From NCBI GenBank assembly GCA_947449515.1, contig CANFSD010000016.1, forward strand, positions 1 through 18,025: 18,025 nt of DNA. The letters run 5' to 3'. The notes below the pieces were generated by a model, which worked only from the letters and a program-made list of their open reading frames with translations, did not search any database and was not told where the DNA came from. The translations under genes were made by a program, and so were the position numbers. The first letter of the stretch is position 1; the number at the start of each line of letters is the position of its first letter. The DNA is from Bacteroidota bacterium. GTDB lineage: Bacteria > Bacteroidota > Bacteroidia > UKL13-3. Of the stretch, positions 7,901 through 14,618 are shown piece by piece.

Positions 7901-10900
7901 GTTTAGGTGCAAGTAATAGTGGTTGCGCAGCCTTGTTCTTAGGAGCCAATATTCAAGGTGGTATGGAAATAGACAATAATATTTTTGGTAACCGCATCAA
8001 TAGAGTTGCAGGAACTGGAAATCGTTATGCTGTGCAAATTGGTCATACAGCAACTCCATTTAACGCTGCTGCTGCATTACCTTTTGCTTCTAACAATAAC
8101 AATTATTTTGCTACAGGTAATGGAAGTAATTTTGTAGGTTGTAATACCAATGGTACTGTAAACAGATTAACCATTAATGATTGGAGAACTTTTACAGCTG
8201 CTGCGCCGTTAACAGGTATGGATGGTAACTCATTTAACTGGGTTAATACATTTAAAACAGATACAACTCCTGATGTAAACTTGCTTTATGCGAGTTTGGT
8301 ACCAGGTGGAGCATGTATTGTAACAGGTATTTGTAATGATATTTATGGCAACGCGCGTTTCCAATGTAGTGGTGGTTCAAATACCATTACCCGTTGGGTA
8401 GGTGCAGCAGAGGTTGGTACACCCTATCCTGCTTTACAAGGTAATGTTACCTATAATATCAATGGGGTTGATGATCCTCCAACACCAGTTAGACCTGGTA
8501 GTGGTTCATTTAAAACCGTTCGTAATGCAATTGATTACTTGAACTCTCAAGGTGTTGATGATCCTAGCTTTGGTGGTTACAGAACCATTCGTTTGCAAAT
8601 TGCGGCAGGTTACGTAGGTGAAACAGATACATTTATGTCTCCAATTACCGTATTGGATTACCCTCGTCAAGCAAATACACGTCCAGTTGTATTGTCTGTT
8701 GCAAGCGGTAGATCAGATACAATCCGCATCGTTTCTTCTGTAAATGCAGGTATTGCTGCTAACCAAAGTTTATTCCGCTTAAGTGGATGTAAATATTTTA
8801 CAATTGATGGTACAGATGGAAATGGTGGTAGAGCATTAACACTATTATTACCTTCTGTATTTAACTTAGCTACCAATAAAGTGGTAGATATCATCAGTGG
8901 TGTAAACCCAATTTCATCAACTACTCCAACTACTACCTATAATGGTATTAAGAATTGTAATATCGTTGGTATCTCAACAACCAATACTATCAGCACTTTT
9001 GCTGGTGTTTATTTGGGAGGTTTAACAACTCCTTCAAATTCAAGTGTTGGTTTAAATAACAACAATACAATCCAAAATAACTTTATTGGTGCCGTTCAAA
9101 ACGGTGTTTATTTAAGAGGAGATGGTGTTGTTGCTAATATGGATAATGGAAACAGTGTTACCGGAAATACCATTGGAGGTAATATTGCTCCAAATACTAC
9201 TGGTAATACCAATTACTTTGGTGGCGTTGCAAATGCTGCTGGTATCTATATTCAATCTCAAACAGGTTCAACTATTTCAGGAAATACCATTTCTAATTCT
9301 CTTAATACTTTTGGAAGTCCAAGAGGGATTGAATTGGCTACTATCCCTGTTACTGCTCCAGTTTTAAGTAGTTCATTAACCATTAATGGCAATATCATTC
9401 GTAATATTCAAACTTTGGTAGCTGGTGGTGCTTATGGTATGTATATCAACTTTGGTGCGGATAATGCCAACGTTAACAGGGATATCACTATTTCTAATAA
9501 CATGATTTCTGGTATTGCTGCTCCAGGTACAGCTCCTACAGGTACTAACTTTGGATTAAATCCTTTTGGTATTTATGTGAATGCCACCTCTAATATTGGT
9601 TCTGGTAATACTTATGTGGGTTTAAGTTTATACTATAACTCAATTAATATGGGTGCGGCAAGTGCTTTAACAACAGCAGGAGCAATCAGTGCTTGTTTAG
9701 GTATTCCTTCCTTTATTAAATCGGGTGTAATTTCTCAAAACAATATTTATCAAAATCGTTTGGGAGGTACTGGAGTTGGTTCTCGTACAATTGGTGTAGC
9801 TTTTGGCGGAACCAATAACCCAATGTACGTTAGTAATTTCAACAGCTATGCTGCTAGTTCAACTACAGCATCGGTTGCATCTAACATGGCAAGCAACGTA
9901 AGTGTAACACCTGCTTTGTACAACCAATGGTTTGAAATTATGTCGTTTACCACGCAAGATACTTTATCAATTACAGATGGTCTTGCACCGTTTGCAAGTG
10001 ACAATAACTTGTTTATCCCTTCGTCTTCTATAAGTAATTTATACCAAGCTGGTAAAACTGTAAATACTATAACTACAGATATCAACGGTGACCAAAGAAA
10101 CACCTTCATGCCAACCATCGGTGCACATGAATTTGCTGGATCTTACTTAGACAATATTTCACCTAGAATTTTCAACGTAACGGATCCAACTGGATGTCAA
10201 TCTGGTACCATAAGTTTGAACTTCAATATTTATGACAAACAATTGGTTGGTGATACATTGTACTATAAATTAAATGGTGGTTCAGTTCAAAGCACGCAAG
10301 CAGTAATTGCTGGAACCTCATTCCGTAGTTATAACATTCCTTCACAACCTAGTGGAACGCTTATTGAGTATCGTTTAGCTGCAATTGATTTTATTGCACC
10401 TCCAAATACTGGATATTATCCTGCAGGTAAACCTTGGGATACCTTGAGTACCGGTATTGTTAATTTCCCTTATACCAATGGTTTCGAGGGAGTTAATAAT
10501 CCAGCTTGGTCGTCACAATCATTATCTGGTGGTGCACAGTGGGAAATTGGAACCATGGGTTCTAGTACTAATCCACCACAAGGTGCATACGCAGGTGTTA
10601 AATCTGCTTTATTCCGCTCTTCAAACTATGCCACTGCTGGTGCATCTGCACGTTTGGTATCTCCTTGTTTAGATTTCTCTAATTTAACAAGTCCAACCTT
10701 ACGTTTCTATGTATCTCAAAATAGTGACTTGCCAACTAAACGTGATTCAATTCAAGTTAAAGTATCTTTTGGTGGAAATATTTGGTCTAACGCTCTACGC
10801 ACAGTTGAACGTGTAAATACAGATTACCCTTTACCTGGATATAAAATGGTGGAGGTTTGTTTAGGTGCATTTAAAACAAGTGGTTTGCGTTTATCTATTG

Positions 10901-13446
10901 AGGCATTTGGTGCTGGTACTGGTCAAAACATTCAAGTAGATAATATTACCATCTATGATGATGTTCAAGCACAAACTTTCTCTCCAAAAATCTTCAGTCA
11001 GTGCTATAAAGACTCTGTAAGAATTAGCATTTCTAATCCTGATGTTCGTTTCAACTACCGTGTTGTGAATATGGCAAATGGTCAAACACTTGCTAGCAAG
11101 CAAGGTGATGGAAATAGCATGTTTGTTGGTTTCCCAACTCCAAGTGTAGATACTTTGCGTTATGTGGTTGTTGCTTCAAACACAACTTCACAAGCAATCA
11201 ATACTGGTTTTGGTGGTGGCTTCATTACTTGTAGCAATACGATGCCTGATACATTAATGGCTTATGTAAATAGGTTCTATAATGGTCCATTTGTTACTGC
11301 TGGATTACCTTTCAGTGGCTCATATAACATTGGTGATGGAAACAATCCTGATGGTGCGAAAATTGGCGATACTATTACTTACAAGTTTGTAACGCCTTCG
11401 TTCTATACAAATGCAGATTATGGTACATTGTGGTCTATTCCAACTGTTCAAGCATATGCTCAAGCAAGTGGAAATCCATTTACTAATTTCACCTTTGTTG
11501 CTCCTAGCTTAGCTGGTCCTGGTTACATTAGATTATATGCGCCAGCTAATATGTTAGATAGTAATATTGTATTTAGCTTCAAATACAGAATTCTAGCTTC
11601 TGGTTGTGATAGCGTATTCTCAAGAGTATTGCGTGTTGCTAACCCTCCAATTGCTAATTATAGTTATACTCCTCCTTCAACAAACTTGTGTGCTACTAAT
11701 AATATTAACTTTAATGCAACAAGTTCAACTAAACCAGCAAATAATTTCCCATTCACTTATACTTGGTTATTTGGAGATGGCACATTTGCTTTCGTTGAAA
11801 ATCCTACCAAGGTTTACAGTAACCCAGGCACCTATACTGTTAGATTTATTTTAACAGACAGATATGGTTTGAGCTCAGAGAAAAATGAGGTAGTAACTAT
11901 TCTTCCTTCTCCAACTACTAATTTCTCTACCAATGTTCCTTGTGCTTCAGATTCAACAGTGTTTACTCCTGTAACACAACCTGCGGGGTCTGTATTCTTG
12001 TGGACAATGCCAAATAACAGTACCCAAACGCGTCAAAATGCGAAATACAATTTTGCGAAATTTGATACTGCTTATAACGTAACATTGAAAATTACCAATA
12101 CCAGTGGCTGTTTCAGTACAATTACCAAGTCAATCTATGTGTTTGCTAAACCTACTGCAAACTTTACAACTGCACCTCATTGTTTAAGTTCAAATGTTCC
12201 TATTACCAATACAAGTTCTATACCTGTAGGTGTATTAGGTTATAACTGGAGTTGGGGTAATGGACAAACCAGCTTAAGTGCTACTCCAAGCTATAAATAC
12301 CCTGTTAGTGGAACTTTCACCGCAGTATTAAAAGTTAGCTCTGCATTTGGTTGTCAAGATTCAATGGTGAAAACAGTAACTATCTATGATAGACCATTTG
12401 CTGGTTTCAATGTTGCTAACCCTTGCGTTGGTGAGAACGATGTAACTGTATTTAACAATACAACTACTTTTGCTGGTGGTGCTCAGAATGTAAATTACAA
12501 TTGGAACTTTGGTGATTTGAAAGGTTCAAATGTTCAAACTCCTTCAAACATGTACCAAGGTCCTGGAACATACACCGTAAATATGTTGGCTGTAGATAAG
12601 TTAAACGGTTGCCGTGATTCAATCACCAAAAACGTAAGCATCTTCTACAAACCAATTGCTCAGTTTGCCGTTTCTCCAGAAGCAGGTGTTTGTGTAAACA
12701 ATCCTTTACAAGTAATCAATAGCTCATATACAATCGACCAATCTGGTTTCAATTGTAATTGGACATGGGGTGATGGTAAAACAGATTCAATCTGTGCAGT
12801 GGGTAACCATATCTATGCAAACCATGGTGCATTAACCATCAGCTTAATAGTAAGAACGGCTAGTGGATGTTCTGATACTGCTACTAAAGCATTAACAGTA
12901 ATGGATCCTCCAGTTCTTGATATCGCTGTGAAGGATACTGATATTACTAGTTACCCTAATGGCCACAACAGAAAATTATTGTCGGCAAGTATTCCTGATG
13001 CAGAATCATGGACTTGGGATATGGGAGATGCTGGTCACTCTAGCCGTTCAGGTAAAGATGTTGACTTTGTATTCCCAACAAAAGGTACTTATACAGTTAA
13101 ATGTACTGTGAAAGATCTAAACGGTTGTACTGTTGTAAAAACTATTGATGTGGTAATCTCAGCTAGTGTTGGCATGCAAAATGCCTTAGCTGCTAGCTAT
13201 GATTTGAATGCTTATCCTAATCCATTTGGAAATAGCACTAACTTAAGTTTTGAATTGCCTAAAGCTTCAACTGTTAAGGTAAGTGTTATGGATATGTTGG
13301 GCCGAACCATTAAAACAATTGATATGGGAACTGTTCAAGCAGGTAAACATAGCCAAGCGCTTGATGAGTTTGGTGCTGCTGGATCATACTTAATCAGGGT
13401 TGAAATTGATGGCGTTGCAGTATACAAATCTGTTGTAAAGCAATAA
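4930..13446 (+). CDS. Giant T9SS-exported beta-helix/PKD surface protein
   Basis: This is a 2838-residue protein. A signal peptide (hydrophobic core YLVLLGIFGIF, ending near LRAQ at residue 30) sends it to the periplasm. Three tandem homologous modules follow, at about 37-606, 617-1162 and 1174-1737. Each has a leader (xYxING then a YLNxxG helix), many Asn/Gly-rich parallel beta-helix rungs (NNIIG, SNTI, GIYV types), and a D-I-x-G-x-R then G-A/C-x-E type ending. Residues 1741-1840 form a small domain. Residues 1846-2011 look like a MAM/cleaved-adhesin jelly roll, from FPYTNGFEG to QVDNITIYDD. Residues 2012-2238 are unassigned. Six PKD domains start near 2239, 2327, 2406, 2487, 2573 and 2659 (TWLFGDG, NWNFGD, TWGDG). 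Residues 2758-2838 are a T9SS type A tail (NAYPNPFGN, VMDMLGRTI, ending VYKSVVKQ). I see no catalytic site; adhesion or glycan binding is an inference. Its own terminator follows. Confidence 0.93.
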   Translation: MKYNYQFNVLRYLVLLGIFGIFSNSGLRAQGLITNTTYIVNGANDLVAPVDTFANLTGATTAPAYGAMSYLNQYGMNSVQSSTGPVIFLLSAGYSGIEPNMINIGSTTGSGGWPNMYWNASSPIVIKPAAGQNINITTTAVIGGNQSLVRYNGAWYATIDGSNNGTSSRNLTFTMPSSAVQTTSRIVDFMPTAGQRCQFIGIKNCNLIGNSNASVPNTYAGVYFGGVAAPSVSALGQNQYMDVINNYIIAVQNGVYFRGLANAQNLQSKYVNITNNIIGDYVNPSNAANTAFIGGANACGIYVNAVANANVSNNTIRNTVATSTGFKGIFLTSEGGAPGLSLDSNIQVTNNTIYNLSTTASGGVTGIRLNMGSHTQHLRLLVANNSISKLTATAAQAVLTTFAYPVGILIEDASSNVGAEVFYNSVNLTGSTLPAASFSACFATGSTTLGGIIMMNNSFANSMGRPTSNVTGYTVYNVLTTSATTPFRYSSFNNYYTTTFDGGNAFMGRFGNVDYVSLKGYKTVSRSDSTSFSTIPPFKNDSDLTVSAGVSHYLYNRAVNLLLFYNFYQSIYDSIRFKINTDIYGASRSGFGRFAAVGCHQWIGDSTNNNTPLSPRVYPINGYTQRPTALNGNGSFATLAEAFDYLNHYGVNGAPGNIIMELQPGYAGETVHLPALIDYPFANITNPVIFRTQNSFSANVTVPNIISLNNLSVLRLMGARAVTFDGGTNKGLTFSMPAAATNINTRVISITPADTSSTDVTIKNCKIIGNSNSVAPNTLMGIYVGNYNISGAPTAAVKGNINNISFIGNVIGAVRSGIVFFTPTVSSNLLIKSNIIGGSIAAGGTENTTNIGGAANAAGIWVRGIAGSNIDSNVVRNCVATGGSSNGFFGIYLDEPGATNFASINVTRNFVYNLVTTSGTYCAGIRMNLAAGGTARSITLINNFIGKVIGNGTGQNFSNLNPAGISIDAQGAQTAIGIALAHNTINLTGTGLGASNSGCAALFLGANIQGGMEIDNNIFGNRINRVAGTGNRYAVQIGHTATPFNAAAALPFASNNNNYFATGNGSNFVGCNTNGTVNRLTINDWRTFTAAAPLTGMDGNSFNWVNTFKTDTTPDVNLLYASLVPGGACIVTGICNDIYGNARFQCSGGSNTITRWVGAAEVGTPYPALQGNVTYNINGVDDPPTPVRPGSGSFKTVRNAIDYLNSQGVDDPSFGGYRTIRLQIAAGYVGETDTFMSPITVLDYPRQANTRPVVLSVASGRSDTIRIVSSVNAGIAANQSLFRLSGCKYFTIDGTDGNGGRALTLLLPSVFNLATNKVVDIISGVNPISSTTPTTTYNGIKNCNIVGISTTNTISTFAGVYLGGLTTPSNSSVGLNNNNTIQNNFIGAVQNGVYLRGDGVVANMDNGNSVTGNTIGGNIAPNTTGNTNYFGGVANAAGIYIQSQTGSTISGNTISNSLNTFGSPRGIELATIPVTAPVLSSSLTINGNIIRNIQTLVAGGAYGMYINFGADNANVNRDITISNNMISGIAAPGTAPTGTNFGLNPFGIYVNATSNIGSGNTYVGLSLYYNSINMGAASALTTAGAISACLGIPSFIKSGVISQNNIYQNRLGGTGVGSRTIGVAFGGTNNPMYVSNFNSYAASSTTASVASNMASNVSVTPALYNQWFEIMSFTTQDTLSITDGLAPFASDNNLFIPSSSISNLYQAGKTVNTITTDINGDQRNTFMPTIGAHEFAGSYLDNISPRIFNVTDPTGCQSGTISLNFNIYDKQLVGDTLYYKLNGGSVQSTQAVIAGTSFRSYNIPSQPSGTLIEYRLAAIDFIAPPNTGYYPAGKPWDTLSTGIVNFPYTNGFEGVNNPAWSSQSLSGGAQWEIGTMGSSTNPPQGAYAGVKSALFRSSNYATAGASARLVSPCLDFSNLTSPTLRFYVSQNSDLPTKRDSIQVKVSFGGNIWSNALRTVERVNTDYPLPGYKMVEVCLGAFKTSGLRLSIEAFGAGTGQNIQVDNITIYDDVQAQTFSPKIFSQCYKDSVRISISNPDVRFNYRVVNMANGQTLASKQGDGNSMFVGFPTPSVDTLRYVVVASNTTSQAINTGFGGGFITCSNTMPDTLMAYVNRFYNGPFVTAGLPFSGSYNIGDGNNPDGAKIGDTITYKFVTPSFYTNADYGTLWSIPTVQAYAQASGNPFTNFTFVAPSLAGPGYIRLYAPANMLDSNIVFSFKYRILASGCDSVFSRVLRVANPPIANYSYTPPSTNLCATNNINFNATSSTKPANNFPFTYTWLFGDGTFAFVENPTKVYSNPGTYTVRFILTDRYGLSSEKNEVVTILPSPTTNFSTNVPCASDSTVFTPVTQPAGSVFLWTMPNNSTQTRQNAKYNFAKFDTAYNVTLKITNTSGCFSTITKSIYVFAKPTANFTTAPHCLSSNVPITNTSSIPVGVLGYNWSWGNGQTSLSATPSYKYPVSGTFTAVLKVSSAFGCQDSMVKTVTIYDRPFAGFNVANPCVGENDVTVFNNTTTFAGGAQNVNYNWNFGDLKGSNVQTPSNMYQGPGTYTVNMLAVDKLNGCRDSITKNVSIFYKPIAQFAVSPEAGVCVNNPLQVINSSYTIDQSGFNCNWTWGDGKTDSICAVGNHIYANHGALTISLIVRTASGCSDTATKALTVMDPPVLDIAVKDTDITSYPNGHNRKLLSASIPDAESWTWDMGDAGHSSRSGKDVDFVFPTKGTYTVKCTVKDLNGCTVVKTIDVVISASVGMQNALAASYDLNAYPNPFGNSTNLSFELPKASTVKVSVMDMLGRTIKTIDMGTVQAGKHSQALDEFGAAGSYLIRVEIDGVAVYKSVVKQ
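5038..6747 (+). repeat. Beta-helix module, copy 1
   Basis: Residues 37-606 of the giant protein. It opens with TYIVNG and a YLNQYG helix. It contains FTMPSS, IKNCNLIGNSN, AGVYFGG, AVQNGVYFRG and GIYVNA at positions matching copies 2 and 3, and ends with TDIYGASR and CHQWIG. Confidence 0.85.
6778..8415 (+). repeat. Beta-helix module, copy 2
   Basis: Residues 617-1162 of the giant protein. It opens with VYPINGY and a YLNHYG helix. It contains FSMPAAA, IKNCKIIGNSN, MGIYVGN, AVRSGIVFF and AAGIWVRG, and ends with NDIYGNAR and VGAAEV. The internal AV(Q/R) marker lies about 562 residues after its copy-1 counterpart. Confidence 0.85.
8449..10140 (+). repeat. Beta-helix module, copy 3
   Basis: Residues 1174-1737 of the giant protein. 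It opens with TYNINGVDD and a YLNSQG helix. It contains LLLPS, IKNCNIVG, AGVYLGG, AVQNGVYLRG and AAGIYIQS, and ends with TDINGDQR and IGAHEFAG. It lies about 576 residues after copy 2 by the AV(Q/R) marker, and is closer to copy 1 than to copy 2 around that marker. Confidence 0.85.
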
Positions 13447-13461
13447 GCTAAAATACCTCCT

Positions 13462-13501
13462 AAACAAAAAGAGCTGCCCGAAAAGGCGGCTCTTTTTGTT
13501 T
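13462..13501 (+). terminator. Strong terminator after the giant gene
   Basis: The left arm AAACAAAAAGAGCTGCC (13462-13478) pairs with the right arm GGCGGCTCTTTTTGTTT (13485-13501) over 17 bp with one T-G wobble, around a CGAAAA loop. It starts 15 nt after the stop codon at 13446. The T run in the right arm supplies the U tract. The A run in the left arm means it could also act on the minus strand, but the nearest minus-strand gene end is over 330 nt away. Confidence 0.88.
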
Positions 13502-13833
13502 AATACCACTTCAAACAGGTGGCTTTAATTTATTAATAATATAGCAGCTTGCTAGAGCAGCTTATTAAATCAGCTCTTACCAACACAGGTAACCAAGCAG
13601 GCAAGTAGTATTCAAAAAGTATTACCTAGGGCTATTTTAGTAAGGGATATGGTTAATGGTTATTCAGGAGAGTGCTAAGTTTGATTTTTGCCAATAATCA
13701 GTTAGCAACTAGCTTCAAGTGAGCAATAAGTATTATACAGCTATGCTTGGTTCGAACCGAAACCAATTGATGCTTGTTGGAGCTAATAATTAATAATATG
13801 AAAGAACGGCTAAAATTCTTTTTAGGACTTGGC
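13502..13833. other. Gene-free convergent spacer
   Basis: About 330 nt between the terminator of the giant gene and the stop of the LysE-type exporter. I find no supported ORF, tRNA or rRNA. It holds a direct repeat AGCAGCTT (13543-13550 and 13556-13563). It also holds an inverted repeat TTGGTT/AACCAA (13747-13752 and 13761-13766), which overlaps the 10-bp palindrome GGTTCGAACC (13749-13758). Weak AT-rich hairpins near 13802-13825 may end the exporter transcript. No function is assigned. Confidence 0.5.
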
Positions 13834-14493
13834 CTATTTAAGCAATTCTGAGGCGCGTTCCATTTCTGTAGTGGCATCTCCGCTGCCAAAGTATAAAAAG
13901 ATGCCTACAGCTATAAAAATGATGCCTACTAGGATGTTTAGGCGATGAATGAAAAGGTTGCTTAAGTAGGTTTTAATTTTATGCGAAAAAAAACATACCC
14001 CCAATTGGGCCAAAAACGTGGCTATCATTACCGAACCAAAATAAACAGATAAATCTGCAAAGTTATAATTGAGTGTTGATTCTAGGTAAATGGTAATACC
14101 TAACCATGTGATTAAAATGATTGGGTTGATAACGTTTAAGAAAAAACCTTTACTAATGTAATAAAAAGGTTTTTTGCCAGCCTGCGCATTTGGATCAATT
14201 ACTTTACTGCTTTTTACAATACTTAATATACCCATGATAATAAAGCCAATCATGGCAGCTGCTTTAATAACTTGTGCATATTTTGGCAATTCATCTTTTA
14301 CAAAAGTGGTTGCAAATACCGCCATTCCTATGAATAATACATCCCCTAAGATGGCGCCCAATGCAATAAACAAGCCTTTTTTGTAACCACTATTGATACT
14401 GGTTTGAATCAAAGCAAAAAATCCTGCCCCAAAAGAAATGGTTAAAAATAGCCCTGTTAAGGCACCTTGAATAATTATGTTTATTAACGACAT
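13834..14493 (-). CDS. LysE/RhtB-family amino-acid exporter-like membrane protein
   Basis: The 219-residue length is typical of LysE/RhtB translocators, which export amino acids or related metabolites across the inner membrane. The sequence shows about six hydrophobic segments: near residues 5-27, 38-62, 75-92, 115-135, 147-168 and 185-205. The N-terminal third has the family's spaced small residues, with ISFGAGFFALIQTS, then GYKKGLFIALGAILGD. The motif LNVINPIILITWLG in the middle corresponds to the family's conserved NP stretch. The C-terminus is a short polar tail (SGDATTEMERASELLK). The substrate cannot be told from sequence. The start is the ATG at 14491-14493. The gene is divergent from the histidine kinase across 125 nt. 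I see no regulatory partner of the LysG type, so its control is unknown. Confidence 0.85.
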   Translation of the reverse strand: MSLINIIIQGALTGLFLTISFGAGFFALIQTSINSGYKKGLFIALGAILGDVLFIGMAVFATTFVKDELPKYAQVIKAAAMIGFIIMGILSIVKSSKVIDPNAQAGKKPFYYISKGFFLNVINPIILITWLGITIYLESTLNYNFADLSVYFGSVMIATFLAQLGVCFFSHKIKTYLSNLFIHRLNILVGIIFIAVGIFLYFGSGDATTEMERASELLK

Positions 14494-14552
14494 CTACTGC
14501 AAATTAAAGGATTGTTAGTTGATTGTCCTAACCAATATGTTACTTGCTTTTT

Positions 14553-14569
14553 GTTAATGTTCCGTTAAT
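14553..14569 (+). promoter_or_regulatory. Candidate OmpR-type direct-repeat operator
   Basis: Two identical hexamers, GTTAAT (14553-14558 and 14564-14569), are separated by 5 nt, giving an 11-nt period. That is the usual spacing of the half-sites bound by OmpR/PhoB-type regulator dimers. It lies 50-66 nt upstream of the kinase gene in the divergent spacer. Autoregulation by the adjacent regulator is an inference, and the hexamer is AT-rich enough to occur by chance. Confidence 0.35.
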
Positions 14570-14605
14570 TAGTGCCCAATGGCTATGATTTAAGGTAGAA
14601 GTTGA

Positions 14606-14613
14606 TAGTTTTG
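14606..14613 (+). promoter_or_regulatory. Candidate -7 box for the two-component operon
   Basis: TAGTTTTG matches TAnnTTTG and is identical to the box before the OstA-like gene. It ends 5 nt before the kinase ATG, which would give a leaderless or nearly leaderless transcript. No properly spaced -33 TTTG is visible, so a start site further upstream remains possible. Confidence 0.25.
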
Positions 14614-14618
14614 TTTGC

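Noticed and set aside
9122..9367. 81-residue Leu/Ile-rich plus-strand ORF inside the giant gene
   Set aside because: It is a frame-shifted shadow of Asn/Thr-rich repeat coding sequence; its apparent hydrophobicity is a by-product of that composition.
5038..10140. CRISPR-like or satellite repeats in the giant gene
   Set aside because: The repeats are protein-level beta-helix rungs and large modules; there are no uniform direct repeats with regular spacers.
13741..13766. GGTTCGAACC resembling a tRNA T-loop
   Set aside because: The flanking bases do not form a 5-bp T stem, and no acceptor or anticodon arm can be built around it.
13698..13889. 63-residue minus-strand ORF
   Set aside because: It overlaps the exporter 3' end in another frame, has no recognisable domain and no start-site support.
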